64,000 nt of DNA from an uncultured Myxococcales bacterium (GCA_937980205.1 CALJKW010000009.1:310001-374000); one strand, 5' to 3'. Counted from the stretch's first letter, positions 1 to 9,389 are shown. The notes: generated from the sequence alone by a model not told the origin. A program made the numbers and translations.

Positions 1-2331
1 CAGGACTGCGTCACGTGCCACACCCGCACGCAGGACTGGACGGGCGGCAACTTCGTGCACGGTGCGGGCACCTTGTCGGCGAGCCAGTGCGTGAGCTGCC
101 ACACGACGCAGCGGCCCGACCTCTTGCCGGGCGCGACCGCGCCGATGATGGCCGCGCTGCTCGGGTTCGACCACGCGCGCGACGGCACCGGCGACTGCTT
201 CGGCTGCCACCAGGCCACGGTCACCGCCGGCACCTACGTGAACCTGTTCAACCCGCAGACCGGCATGCTGCCGGGCGGCGACTGGAAGAACGGCGTCGGC
301 TACCCCGGCTCGTTCGTGAGCTCGACCGATCTCTTCATCACCGTCACCGAGACGCGGCTGAACCGCTCGGGCCCGAACAACCTCGTCACCAGCACCACGT
401 CGGTTCAGACGACGCTCTACAACGGCATGCTGCACGACTCGGCAGCGGTGCCCGCGGCGCTGAACGCCGGCGCGACCGGCACGCCCGACTACACGAAGTG
501 CTGGCACTGCCACGCGAACGACGCCGGCACCGTGACGGCCTACGCGGGCGGCGTCTACCACCAGGCGCTCGACACGTACCGCGCCACCGTCGGCGGGGCG
601 GTGATGCCGTTCCCGCAGCCGACGAGCCGCTGCAACGACTGCCACGCCAGCATGCTGCCGAGGAACATCGTGCAGAAGGGCACCACGAACCTGCAGCCGA
701 TGGACCACGCGTCGCTGTTCACCGCGACCGTGAACATCGGCGGCCAGATGGTCAGCGGCGTGGCGCAGCTCGACTGCTCGACCTGCCACGCCGACCCGGG
801 CGGCACGTGGGGCGACGGCCAGTTCCACTCGAAGATCGGCGCCGCGGTGCCGCGCGACTGCACCGGCGGCTGCCACTACCCGCTGATGGCCGACGCGCCG
901 AAGTCCGACGTCACGCAGGCGCCGACGTACAAGATGGCCCACCGGTCGGGGCAGCTCACCTTCCAGGCGTGCGACCGCTGCCACGGCACCGCGCTCTCGC
1001 GGGCCGCGATGACGCCGATCGCCGCGACGCTGTGGAGAACGGGCGCCTTCCACCCCGCCGCCGGCACGGCGCAGCCCGCGGCGTGCAACGACTGCCACGC
1101 GCCGGTGTCGCTGCCGACCACCTCGACCCAGGGCACCGTCGTGTACACGCTCGCGCAGGGCGCGACCGCGACGAACCAGGCGCAGTGGATGAACCACGCC
1201 TCTCCCGTGCTCGCGGGCCGCGACTGCGCCGTCTGCCACGCGGCCGACGCGAAGAGCGCAGGCAGCGCGTGGAGCAAGGCGGCGAAGGTCCACGGCCCGC
1301 TCGCCTCGGTCACCACCTGCCGCGAGTGCCACGGGCTCACCAACGGGCGCGGCACGGTGGTGGGTACGAACAACAACCTGCCGGCGGGCCTCATCGACAC
1401 GAAGACGGTGACCACGGCCGGCGCGAACACCGGCGTGCCCGCGGGGACGCGCGATCAGCTCTCGCACGCCGACCTCAACGTCACCTCGCAGGACTGCCGC
1501 CTCTGCCACACGCAGCAGGGCGCGGCGCCGCAGGGCTCGCCCGCGCAGGGCAGCGAGTGGGCGCAGGCGCTGTTCCACAAGAGCTTCTCGGCCTCGAACC
1601 CGCTGGTGACCAACGGCACCACCGGCCGCTGCAGCAACTGCCACCTGAACGTGAAGCCCACCGCCGCGTTCACTGCGTTCAACCACGCCCCCTACACCGC
1701 GACGTCGCCGCAGGACTGCAGCTCGTGCCACTCGTGGCCCGGCACGAACCCCGCGGTGCCGAACTGGAAGGGCGCCACCGGAGCCCACGCGGCGAGCGGC
1801 CCCACCGCCACCAGCGTCCTCGACTGCAACACGTGCCACGGCCAGGGCGGCAGCGCGAACACGCGGCTGATGGTGCCGGCGGCGAACCACTACGGCGGCA
1901 TCGCGAACGGCAACAAGTGCACGTCGTGTCACATCGAGTTCTCCGGCTTCAAGGGCACGGTCGCGAACCTGAAGTACGCGCACAACAACGCCACCGCGAA
2001 CGCGGGCGGCTGTCAGACCTGCCACTTCTTCACCGCCGGCCTGTACACGACGCTGACCACGACGCCGCCGCTGACGCTGCCGACCACTCCGGGCGGGAAG
2101 CAGTTCAGCGCCACGCAGAGCGTCACCGGGCGCGAGAACAACGACACCGGCCCGCCGCGCGGCAGCTTCACCTCGAACCACGCCAACACCGGCCTTGCGC
2201 GCTGCGGCTCGTGCCACGTGTACACGGCGCCGACGCCGACGGCGAACGTGTGGACGTGGCGGCACGACCCGAACAACCCCGGCATCAACAACAGCCGCAC
2301 GACGCCGGGGTGCACGATGTGCCACCTGTGA
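1..2331 (+). CDS. Multihaem c-type cytochrome, CxxCH-rich (5' end missing)
   Basis: The reading frame is open from base 1 with haem motifs already present, so the gene begins upstream of the window and its signal peptide is not seen. The visible 776 residues contain 18 canonical CxxCH haem-attachment motifs (for example CVTCH, CFGCH, CWHCH, CNDCH, CTMCH) spread at roughly 30-60 residue spacing, plus one CTGGCH that has three residues between the cysteines. The final haem motif lies at the extreme C-terminus, two residues before the stop. Such proteins are exported and loaded with covalent haem in the periplasm or at the cell surface, where they carry electrons or act as redox enzymes. No catalytic domain is recognisable between motifs, so an electron-transfer or respiratory role is inferred. 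The next gene is convergent. Confidence 0.9.
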   Translation, partial: QDCVTCHTRTQDWTGGNFVHGAGTLSASQCVSCHTTQRPDLLPGATAPMMAALLGFDHARDGTGDCFGCHQATVTAGTYVNLFNPQTGMLPGGDWKNGVGYPGSFVSSTDLFITVTETRLNRSGPNNLVTSTTSVQTTLYNGMLHDSAAVPAALNAGATGTPDYTKCWHCHANDAGTVTAYAGGVYHQALDTYRATVGGAVMPFPQPTSRCNDCHASMLPRNIVQKGTTNLQPMDHASLFTATVNIGGQMVSGVAQLDCSTCHADPGGTWGDGQFHSKIGAAVPRDCTGGCHYPLMADAPKSDVTQAPTYKMAHRSGQLTFQACDRCHGTALSRAAMTPIAATLWRTGAFHPAAGTAQPAACNDCHAPVSLPTTSTQGTVVYTLAQGATATNQAQWMNHASPVLAGRDCAVCHAADAKSAGSAWSKAAKVHGPLASVTTCRECHGLTNGRGTVVGTNNNLPAGLIDTKTVTTAGANTGVPAGTRDQLSHADLNVTSQDCRLCHTQQGAAPQGSPAQGSEWAQALFHKSFSASNPLVTNGTTGRCSNCHLNVKPTAAFTAFNHAPYTATSPQDCSSCHSWPGTNPAVPNWKGATGAHAASGPTATSVLDCNTCHGQGGSANTRLMVPAANHYGGIANGNKCTSCHIEFSGFKGTVANLKYAHNNATANAGGCQTCHFFTAGLYTTLTTTPPLTLPTTPGGKQFSATQSVTGRENNDTGPPRGSFTSNHANTGLARCGSCHVYTAPTPTANVWTWRHDPNNPGINNSRTTPGCTMCHL

Positions 2332-2378
2332 GCGGCGTGCAGCGCGCGTTGCGAGCGCCCCCGCCGCGGGCGTCACCT

Positions 2379-2906
2379 TCACCCTCGTTCACTGATCGCC
2401 GCGACCAGCTCGCGGCAGAAGTCGGGGATGTCGGCGACGACGCGGCCCCACACGACGTTGCCGCTCTTGAACGCGGGCTTGTCGACCCAGGTGCAGCCCG
2501 CGTTCTCGAGGTCGTCCTTGATGCCGAGCGAGCCCGTCGCCTCGAGGCCCTCGACGATCTTCGCCGAGATGCCGACGAGGCCCGCGTGGCAGATGAGCCC
2601 GACGATCTTCCCGCGCGCGTTCACCGTGCGCACGAGGTCGAGCAGCTTCGCGTCGCGGCGCAGCTTGTCCGGGGCCCAGCCGCCCGGCACCACGAGCGCG
2701 TCGAAGCGCGCGCCGTCCGCGTCGGCGATGAGGTGCGTGCACTTCGCCTCGAGCCCGTTCTTGCCGGTGTACGTCTTCGCGCGATCGCCGCCGAGGATCT
2801 GCACCTCGGCGCCCTCTTCGCGCAGGCGCATCACCGTCACCCAGAACTCGAGGTCCTCGAAGCCGTCCTCCACGAACATCCCGATCGTCTTGCCCCGCAG
2901 TCTCAT
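2379..2906 (-). CDS. DJ-1/PfpI family protein
   Basis: A 175-residue single-domain protein of the DJ-1/PfpI superfamily (class I glutamine-amidotransferase-like fold). Family landmarks are an early acidic residue in FVEDGFEDLE (about residues 11-20), the LVVPGGW strand, and the nucleophile elbow GLICHAG with candidate catalytic Cys106 followed by His107. Related proteins are cysteine peptidases, glyoxalase/deglycase-type enzymes or stress proteins; the sequence does not say which. The ATG overlaps the stop of the upstream amidohydrolase as ATGA, so the two are probably translationally coupled and made from one mRNA. The length is normal for the family. Confidence 0.88.
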   Translation of the reverse strand: MRLRGKTIGMFVEDGFEDLEFWVTVMRLREEGAEVQILGGDRAKTYTGKNGLEAKCTHLIADADGARFDALVVPGGWAPDKLRRDAKLLDLVRTVNARGKIVGLICHAGLVGISAKIVEGLEATGSLGIKDDLENAGCTWVDKPAFKSGNVVWGRVVADIPDFCRELVAAISERG

Positions 2907-4597
2907 CTTCCGCTCCGTTCGTAGACCACACGTCCGCCCGTCACCGTAACGAGCACCCTGGCGTCGAGCAGCTCTCTCGGGTTCTTCTTCGCGACGTCGA
3001 CCAGGTTCTTGTCGAACACCGCGAGGTCGGCGAGCTTGCCGGGGCTCAGCGTGCCCTTGTCGTGCTCCTCGAAGGCCGCCCACGCCGGCGCGCGGATGTA
3101 CGCGTCGAGCGCCTCTTCGATGGTGAGGCGCTGCGCCGGGTACCAGCCCTCCTTCGGCTCTCCGGCGAGCGTCTGGCGCGTCACCGCCGCGTAGAGACCA
3201 AAGACGGGGCTCAGGTAGTAGCGCGCGGCCATGGTGCCCGGGCTGTCGGAGCCGAACACCAGCGGCGCGCCGGCCTCTTTGAGCGAGCGAAACGCGTACG
3301 CGCCGGTGCAGCGCGAGCCGATCTTCTTCTCCATCCAGCGCATGTCGTCGGTCACGTGGTACGGGTTCACCTCGGCGACGAGGCCGAGCTTGCCCAGGCG
3401 CGCGATGTCGGGCGGGTCCATCACCTGTGCGTGAATGACGCGCCAGCGGTGATCGGTGCCGAGCAGCTTCGCCTGCGGCAGCACGCGCTCGAGCACGTCG
3501 AGGAGGATGCGGTTGCCCTCGTCTCCGATGGCGTGCACGTGCGCGGGGATTCCTGCTTCGGCCGCGGCGAGCATCAGCTTCTCGAGGTTGCCCGGCGGAG
3601 CGTCGGTGTACTTCTGCTCGCGCGTCATCGACATGCCCCAGCCCTCGCGGCCCTCCGGGAACATGATCTTGCGCAGCTTGCCGCGGTTCTTGCCCTGGCT
3701 CTCGTAGGGCTCGAAGAACAGCGCCGAGCTGTTGCCCATGATGCCGTCGACCCACGCCTTGAAGCCGACGATCTTCAAGCTGCTGCTGCCGAAGCCCTGG
3801 GAGAGGCCGAGCTCCTTCGCCATCGGCGCGAGGTCGAGCGACGGCCGCGCGAGCAGGCGCGTGGTGAGCATGCCGCGGCGCTCGGCCTCGCGGTACGCGC
3901 GCAGCCACTCGCGGCTGGTGACGCCGTCCTGAATCGAGGTGACGCCGCCGGCGCGCGCCTCGTCGAGCACCGCCTGCAGCTGCAGGAGCTTGAGCTCGAG
4001 CGGCGACTCGGGAATCGCGGCGCGCACCTTCTCGAGGTCCTTGCCGCTGACGAGGCCGGTGGGGCTCTTCACTCCGGCGAGCTCGAGCGCCTTCGCGTTG
4101 GCGAGGAACGCGGTGTCGTCGAAGCGGTTGACCAGCACCGGGTGGTCCGGCGTGACGGCGTCGATCATCTCGCGCGTGGGAGCGAACGGCGGGCCCTTCT
4201 TCGCGGCGTCGTCCTCGTAGGCGCCCCAGGTGCCGGTGATCCACGCGCCCTTGGGCATGCGCTTTGTGGCGGCGCCGATGCGGTCGGCGAACGCCTTCGG
4301 CTCGTGGACGTCGAGGAGGTTGACGCCGAGCAGCAGCTCTCCGGTCTCGTCGATGTGCACGTGCCCGTCGTGGAAGCCGGGGACGACGAAGGCGCCCTTG
4401 AGGTCGATGACGCGGGCGCCGGCCGGAGCCTTCTTGCGGGCGTCGGCGCTCTTGCCGACGAAGGCGATGCGCTCGCCGCTGGTGACGACCGCTTCAGCCC
4501 AGGGCGCGGCAGCGTCGAGCGTGTACACGCGCCCGTTGAGCAACACGAGGTCCGGCGACTGCGGAGCGGCAGCAAGCAGCAACGCGAGGGCGACCAT
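2903..4597 (-). CDS. Exported amidohydrolase, YtcJ-like (amidohydrolase family 3)
   Basis: A 564-residue metal-dependent hydrolase. It opens with a short hydrophobic leader (residues 1-14, MVALALLLAAAPQS), then the typical 'LxNGRVYTLD' strand, the metal-binding GFHDGHVHID motif near residue 78, later His residues in IPAHVHAIGDEGNR and HAQVMDPPD, and the conserved ...VFGSDSPG... aspartate near residue 450. This order matches the YtcJ-like branch of the amidohydrolase superfamily, many of which are annotated as N-substituted formamide deformylase-like. The substrate cannot be deduced. The leader suggests export, although it lacks a strongly basic n-region, so the location is uncertain. It is the first gene of a two-gene unit with the PfpI-like gene, sharing ATGA. 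Confidence 0.85.
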   Translation of the reverse strand: MVALALLLAAAPQSPDLVLLNGRVYTLDAAAPWAEAVVTSGERIAFVGKSADARKKAPAGARVIDLKGAFVVPGFHDGHVHIDETGELLLGVNLLDVHEPKAFADRIGAATKRMPKGAWITGTWGAYEDDAAKKGPPFAPTREMIDAVTPDHPVLVNRFDDTAFLANAKALELAGVKSPTGLVSGKDLEKVRAAIPESPLELKLLQLQAVLDEARAGGVTSIQDGVTSREWLRAYREAERRGMLTTRLLARPSLDLAPMAKELGLSQGFGSSSLKIVGFKAWVDGIMGNSSALFFEPYESQGKNRGKLRKIMFPEGREGWGMSMTREQKYTDAPPGNLEKLMLAAAEAGIPAHVHAIGDEGNRILLDVLERVLPQAKLLGTDHRWRVIHAQVMDPPDIARLGKLGLVAEVNPYHVTDDMRWMEKKIGSRCTGAYAFRSLKEAGAPLVFGSDSPGTMAARYYLSPVFGLYAAVTRQTLAGEPKEGWYPAQRLTIEEALDAYIRAPAWAAFEEHDKGTLSPGKLADLAVFDKNLVDVAKKNPRELLDARVLVTVTGGRVVYERSGR

Positions 4598-4627
4598 GAG
4601 GCCGGCCTCTTACCGCGCTCTCGAAAT

Positions 4628-4645
4628 GGGGACTGTCCCCTTTTT
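4628..4645. repeat. GGGGAC-T-GTCCCC palindrome with T-tract
   Basis: A perfect inverted repeat GGGGACTGTCCCC is followed on the + strand by TTTTT. It has the shape of a rho-independent terminator reading rightward, but no rightward gene ends here. The neighbours on both sides are leftward, and on that strand the hairpin is preceded by A5 and followed only by ATTTC. It overlaps the stop of the kinase gene. It may act as a weak terminator between the kinase and amidohydrolase genes or be a dispersed palindrome. Confidence 0.5.
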
Positions 4646-6143
4646 ACGAGGACGGCGTGCCGCCCTTGCGGCCGACCTTGGCTCGCAGCCGGCTCGCCTC
4701 GGCGGCCAGGCGGTCCCAGTTCGCCATGTCTTCGACGCGCTTGGGGAACCGCTCGCGCGCGAGCCGGCCGATCTCCGCGGGCGTCGCGGGAGGAATCAGC
4801 TCGCGCAGCCGCGTCGCGAAGTCGAGCGCGGTGCGGAACCGGTCCTCCGGGCGCTTCGCGAGCGCGACGCGGCACAGATCCCAACACACGTTGCTCATCT
4901 CCTTCGGGCGAGGGAGCGGATCGTTGACGATCGCCTCCATCGTGCGCGTGTCGTTGCCGGTGTCGAACGCCCGGTGGCCCATCACCGCCTCGAAGAAGAT
5001 GAGGCCCATCGAGAAGAGATCGCTGCGCCGGTCGACGCGCTCGGCGACCGCCTGCTCGGGGCTCATGTAGAGCGGCTTGCCCTTCACGATTCCGGGCAGC
5101 GTCACCGTGCGCTGGCTCTTCATCTTCGCGACGCCGAAGTCGAGCACCTTCACCAGGCCGTCGAAGCCGACCATCAGGTTGTGCGGCGACAGGTCGCGGT
5201 GAACGAGCCCCAGCGGGTGCCCGTCGTCGTCCTTCGTCTCGTGCGCCGCGTGCAGCCCTTCGAGCGCCTGGCACATCACGCCCGAGATGATCGGCAGCTG
5301 CAGCTGCCCGCCCTTCTCGTAGATGAGCTGATCGAAGTCGACGCCGCGCACGAGCTCCATCGCGATGAAGTAGCCGCCGCCGGCCGACTGCCCGAAGTCG
5401 TGCACCGTCACCAGGTTCGGGTGCTGGAGCTTCAGGCCCAGCTTCGCCTCGTCGAGGAACTGGTCGACGAGCTCGGGCTTGTCGGTGAGGTGCGGCAACA
5501 TGCGCTTGAGCGCGACGAGGCGGCCGACGCCCGCGGGCCCCTGCGTGCGCGCGACCAGCACCTGCGCCATGCCCCCCGTGCCGAGCGGAGTGACCAGCTC
5601 GTACCGCCCGACCTTCGCGCGCGGGCGGAAGTCGTCACCGGCGTGCAGCTCGTCGAGGCGCTCGTTCGGGCTGTGGCCTTCGGAGAGCGCGATGAAGCCG
5701 AGCACCGCGGAGTCGAGCATCTCGGCGACGGCGTCGACCAGCGCCATCACGTGCTTGCCGCCGCCCTCGAAGCGGCCGGGCAGGATGAAGCCGATGCTGC
5801 CCATCTTCACGTCGGCGAGCTCGAGCTGCGAGACGAAGAGCGTGCGGCTCTCCTGCAGCACGACGGCGCCTTCGTAGTGCGAGAAGCGGTCGATGTCGGC
5901 GGGCACCTGACCCCAGATGCGCGTGAGCACCGGGCCGTCGGTGCCGATCAGCTCGACGAACGCGCCCTTCGCGTGAATCATGCGCGCGCACTGCGAGAGG
6001 TAGATGTCGAGCGCCGACGCGAGGCCCATCGCCTGCGCGAGGCAGTCTTCCAGCACCTCGTCCGCGAGCCGCTGCACGTTCACCAGCCCGCGCAGAAAGC
6101 GGACCTCTTCCTCGAGCGACGCGAAGGAAAGGTTCACGTTCAC
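4644..6143 (-). CDS. Ser/Thr protein kinase with N-terminal GAF-like region
   Basis: A 499-residue soluble Hanks-type kinase. Residues 1-165 have the pattern of a GAF-like sensory domain (strand-rich FVELIGTDGPVLTRIWGQ and an amphipathic C-terminal helix). The kinase domain runs from about 178 to 445: glycine loop LGTGGMAQV (188-196), ATP-binding Lys213 in VALKRM, catalytic HRDLSPHN with Asp317, DFG at 335-337, and the PLYMSPEQ activation segment. A basic C-terminal tail ends the protein. There is no transmembrane helix, so it should act in the cytoplasm, with the GAF-like part sensing a ligand or partner. The Ser in HRDLSPHN replaces the usual Lys, a variation common in this kinase group. 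It lies 31 bp downstream of a second kinase gene and is probably co-transcribed with it. Confidence 0.92.
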   Translation of the reverse strand: MNVNLSFASLEEEVRFLRGLVNVQRLADEVLEDCLAQAMGLASALDIYLSQCARMIHAKGAFVELIGTDGPVLTRIWGQVPADIDRFSHYEGAVVLQESRTLFVSQLELADVKMGSIGFILPGRFEGGGKHVMALVDAVAEMLDSAVLGFIALSEGHSPNERLDELHAGDDFRPRAKVGRYELVTPLGTGGMAQVLVARTQGPAGVGRLVALKRMLPHLTDKPELVDQFLDEAKLGLKLQHPNLVTVHDFGQSAGGGYFIAMELVRGVDFDQLIYEKGGQLQLPIISGVMCQALEGLHAAHETKDDDGHPLGLVHRDLSPHNLMVGFDGLVKVLDFGVAKMKSQRTVTLPGIVKGKPLYMSPEQAVAERVDRRSDLFSMGLIFFEAVMGHRAFDTGNDTRTMEAIVNDPLPRPKEMSNVCWDLCRVALAKRPEDRFRTALDFATRLRELIPPATPAEIGRLARERFPKRVEDMANWDRLAAEASRLRAKVGRKGGTPSS

Positions 6144-6174
6144 GCGCGAACCTTCGCTTGGGTGCAGCCTGCGT

Positions 6175-8928
6175 TCAAGGCTTCACGTCGTTCGCGTACT
6201 GCACGAGCGCGAGGTCCAGCGCCTCGGGGTTCACCTTGCGCTCGGCGGCGTCGATCTGCCGCGCCAGCTGCCACGCCCTGCTCTGCAGCGGCGTCTCGGG
6301 GTGCTCGAGCTGCTCGCTGACCTGATCGATCGGCCACTCGAGGTGCGCAGCGCCGGCGCGCGACGCCTCCATCGCGAGCTCGGACGAGCGCTGGGCGTCG
6401 CCGCGCCAGGCGGCGGACAGCGCGGCGAGCATGCACACCATCTTCTTCGTCGTCGGCGGAGCCCTGGGCACCAACATCAGCACCTCGGCGTGGCGGCCGG
6501 TGAAGAACATCGACAGCGCGTAGATGCCGATGGTGTCGGCGTCGAAGCGCGCGTCGCCGAGCTCGTGCAGCCGCGCGTACGTCTTCTCGGCGCGGCCCGA
6601 CTGGATCTCGGCGAGGCCCAGCGCCTGGCGGCCCTGGCTGTCGTTCGGCTCCATCTCGATGAGCTCGGTGCCGAAGCGCCAGGCCTTCTCGATCTCGGCC
6701 TTCGCGCGATCGACGTCGCCCTGCTGCCGCGCCAGGTGCGCGCGCGTGACGTGAAAGTACGCGGCCGAGCGCAGGCCGTTCAGGCTGTGCGGGTGCTTCT
6801 TCAAGATGCGCTCGATGCGATCGATGGACTCGTCGGACAGCTTCACCGCCTCGTCGACCTGCCCGTTGCGGGCCAGCGCGAGCGCGACCGAGTCGAGCGA
6901 GATGCCGACGTTCTCCTGCATGGTCTCGCTGTCGGGCTGCAGCTCGGCGAGCCTCTTGTCGACCTCGAGCGACCGCCTGGCCGGGGCCAGCGCGTCGGCG
7001 AGGCGCCCCGCCGACAGCCGCAGCGCCGCGAGCCGGCTGTTGCCGCGCGAGAGCGTGTCGAGCGCGTCGACGTGATTCGGGGTCGCCTCGGTCGCCGCCT
7101 CGGCGTGGCCGATCGCCTCGAGGATCAGCGCCTCGCACTTCTGCACGTTGCCGCGATCGCTCTCGACGTCGGACATGCCGATGAGCGACTCGGACAAGAG
7201 CACGCGCGCCTCGACGTCGCCGCGCTGCTCCTCGACCAGCGGGCGCGCGACCTCGAGCGCGAAGGCGTACGCGGCCTCGGCCTCGGCGGTCTTGTCGACC
7301 TCGAGCGAGAGCCGGCCGATCTTCCGCCAGGCGCGGCCGAGGCGCAGGCGCTCTTCGCGCGGGCCGGTCTTCGGGTCGACGGTGTTGCGGTAGTAGTCGA
7401 GCGTCTTGTTGGTGAGCTGGTCGAGCAGCGGGCCCGAGCCCGCGATCGGCGCGAGCTTGTCGCTGACGTCGTCGAGGAACAGCTGCGCGAACGCGCGGGC
7501 CTCGTCGCGCTCTTTGAGCACCTGCCGCCACGCGAGCGTGCCCAAGGCGATCATCACGCCGGCGCAGATGCTCGCGACGGTGATGGCGACCTTGTTCTTG
7601 CGGGTGAACCGCCGCATCAGCTCCCAGCTCGAGTAGTCGTGCGCGGCGACGCGGCCGCCCTGCAGCCAGGCGTTGACGTCCTTCGCCATCTCGGCGGCCG
7701 ACGGGTAGCGGTCTTCGCGGCGGTGCTGCAGCGCCTTCTCGGCGATCGCGACGAGCTCGACCGGCGCGTCGGGCTCGAGCTGCCGCACCGGGGTCCACTT
7801 TTCCTTGATGATCTTCCCGAGCACGTCGAAGGGGTTGTTGCCGGTGTACGGCGGCTCGCCGGTGAGCAGCTCGTAGAGCACCGCGCCGAGGCACCAGACG
7901 TCGCTCTTCTCGTCGATGATCTCGATCTTCCCCTCGGCCTGCTCGGGGCTCATGTAGCTCGGCGTGCCGATGGCGCCGCCCTCGAGCACGTTGCCGGTGA
8001 TGTCGGGCTGCAGCTTCAGGTCCGCCGCGCGCGGGTCCGAGCGGCCCTTCACGCGCGCGAGGCCCCAGTCGAGCACGTAGGTCTCGCCGAACGGGCCGAC
8101 CATGATGTTCTGCGGCTTGATGTCGCGGTGCACGACCGCGCGGCTGTGCGCGTACGCGATGGCCTGGCACGTGGTGAGGTACGCGGCGACGGCCTTGAGC
8201 CGGCCTTCCAGCGAGCGCGCCTCGCGCAGGAGCTGGTGCAGGGTGCGGCCGCGCACGCGCTGCATCGTGTAATAGAGGCCCCCGTCGAGCCGGCGCCCGA
8301 CCTCGAAGACGGGGACGATGGCGGGGTGCTCGAGCTGGCCGGTGAGCCGCGCCTCGCGCAGGAAGCGCTGCTCGAGCGCGACCATGCGCGAGGTGGCGAG
8401 CGCGGGGTTCGAGGTGTGCTCGGCGAGCAGCTCCTTCATCGCGACGTCGCGGCCGAGGTAGCGGTCGTGGACGACGACGACGCGGCCGATGCCTCCGCGG
8501 CCGAGCTCTTCGGTCTCGCGGTTGGGGCCGGTCTCGAAGTCGTAGCGGCCGATGGGCTCGTCGCTGACGTTCTCGGTGCCCTCGAGGCTGTCGCCCTGCG
8601 GAGTCGCCTGCGTGCGCGCCCCGCTGTCGGTGCCGCCGGTCATCGAGCTCGACAGCGAGCGCATCAGCGCGTTCAGGCCGGTCGAGAAGCTCTGCAGCGT
8701 TCGCGCGACGTCGCCCTGGTTCACCTGCAGCGCCTTGCCCATCAGCGCCTCGACCATCTTGCGCTTCTCGGGGTCCAAGAGGCCGCGCTGGGTGAGCACG
8801 TCGGCGAGCGTGGTGCCTTCTTTGCGGCGGGTGGCCCAGTCTCCGGCGGCGGCCATGACCTGCGCGGCGGTGGCGTAGCCGAGCTGCACGACGAAGACGC
8901 CGAGCAGCAGCTCCGAGTCTTCCTTCAA
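6175..8928 (-). CDS. Membrane Ser/Thr protein kinase with C-terminal TPR region (TTG start)
   Basis: A 917-residue protein if started at TTG 8928. That start sits 4 nt after a GGGGGAG ribosome-binding site and overlaps the upstream stop as TTGA. The longer open frame has no better start. Residues 1-95 form a helical domain seen at the N-terminus of similar bacterial kinases (SELLLGVFVVQLGYATAAQ). The kinase domain spans about 127-425: glycine loop LGRGGIGRV, Lys165 (VAMKE), HRDIKPQN with Asp269, and DWG rather than DFG at 287-289, then TPSYMSPEQ. A single transmembrane helix lies at about 447-467. The remaining ~450 residues are Ala/Leu/Glu-rich helical repeats of TPR type, expected outside or as a protein-docking scaffold. 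It shares a transcription unit with the lipoprotein gene upstream and the GAF-kinase gene downstream. Confidence 0.9.
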   Translation of the reverse strand: MKEDSELLLGVFVVQLGYATAAQVMAAAGDWATRRKEGTTLADVLTQRGLLDPEKRKMVEALMGKALQVNQGDVARTLQSFSTGLNALMRSLSSSMTGGTDSGARTQATPQGDSLEGTENVSDEPIGRYDFETGPNRETEELGRGGIGRVVVVHDRYLGRDVAMKELLAEHTSNPALATSRMVALEQRFLREARLTGQLEHPAIVPVFEVGRRLDGGLYYTMQRVRGRTLHQLLREARSLEGRLKAVAAYLTTCQAIAYAHSRAVVHRDIKPQNIMVGPFGETYVLDWGLARVKGRSDPRAADLKLQPDITGNVLEGGAIGTPSYMSPEQAEGKIEIIDEKSDVWCLGAVLYELLTGEPPYTGNNPFDVLGKIIKEKWTPVRQLEPDAPVELVAIAEKALQHRREDRYPSAAEMAKDVNAWLQGGRVAAHDYSSWELMRRFTRKNKVAITVASICAGVMIALGTLAWRQVLKERDEARAFAQLFLDDVSDKLAPIAGSGPLLDQLTNKTLDYYRNTVDPKTGPREERLRLGRAWRKIGRLSLEVDKTAEAEAAYAFALEVARPLVEEQRGDVEARVLLSESLIGMSDVESDRGNVQKCEALILEAIGHAEAATEATPNHVDALDTLSRGNSRLAALRLSAGRLADALAPARRSLEVDKRLAELQPDSETMQENVGISLDSVALALARNGQVDEAVKLSDESIDRIERILKKHPHSLNGLRSAAYFHVTRAHLARQQGDVDRAKAEIEKAWRFGTELIEMEPNDSQGRQALGLAEIQSGRAEKTYARLHELGDARFDADTIGIYALSMFFTGRHAEVLMLVPRAPPTTKKMVCMLAALSAAWRGDAQRSSELAMEASRAGAAHLEWPIDQVSEQLEHPETPLQSRAWQLARQIDAAERKVNPEALDLALVQYANDVKP

Positions 8929-9389
8929 TGCGCTCCCCCGTCGTGCGCGTGCTCGAGCGACCCGATGAGCTCGTCGGTGCGCCGGCGGCAGGCATCGACG
9001 AGCTCGAGCTTGCCCTTGCGCGCGTCGCCCTCGAGCGTGCCGACCTCTTTCGCGAGCCGCTCGCACTCGGCGCGCGTCGCCTCGAGCTGCGCCTGCACCT
9101 CAGGCGCCCCGAGGTCCGGCAGCGGACGCGCCGGCACCGCGAGCGGTCTGCCGACCCGCGGCCCGCGCGCGGCGACGATGGCCGCTTTCAGCGTGTCGGC
9201 CTCGGCCCGCGCGCCCGAGCTCGAGGGGATGCCGTCGAGGTCCTTCAGCAGGGCATCGAAGTCACGCGACTGCGCCGGAGTCCCCACCGAGATCAGCGCG
9301 GCGTACTGCGTCTTCACCTTCGCGAGGGTGTCTTTGCCTTCATCCTTGCAGGCGCACAGCGCGAGCACGACGACGAGCAGGAGCCGCAT
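8925..9389 (-). CDS. Small lipoprotein, alpha-helical, unknown function
   Basis: A 154-residue protein with a lipoprotein signal (MRLLLVVVLALCAC; the lipidated residue is probably Cys14, with another Cys at 12). The mature part is charged and helical: one segment at about 20-75, a proline-rich linker (VPARPLPDLG) and a second helix at about 93-145 of coiled-coil character (QAQLEATRAECERLAKE). No family was recognised. Its stop overlaps the TTG start of the TPR kinase, so the lipoprotein and the membrane kinase are translationally coupled. A role as periplasmic partner or sensor for that kinase is an inference from position only. Confidence 0.78.
   Translation of the reverse strand: MRLLLVVVLALCACKDEGKDTLAKVKTQYAALISVGTPAQSRDFDALLKDLDGIPSSSGARAEADTLKAAIVAARGPRVGRPLAVPARPLPDLGAPEVQAQLEATRAECERLAKEVGTLEGDARKGKLELVDACRRRTDELIGSLEHAHDGGAH

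Noticed and set aside
2379..4244. An apparent 621-residue fusion ending in the PfpI-like domain
   Set aside because: The N-terminal part is the amidohydrolase gene read out of frame. The PfpI-like protein has its own ATG at 2906, coupled by ATGA.
4628..4645. Rightward rho-independent terminator
   Set aside because: The hairpin plus T5 is well formed, but no rightward gene ends there; kept only as a palindrome of unknown role.
6175..9066. Upstream extension of the TPR kinase to the start at 9066
   Set aside because: The first 46 codons are Arg/Ala-rich shadow of the lipoprotein gene. TTG 8928 with GGGGGAG and a TTGA overlap is the better start.
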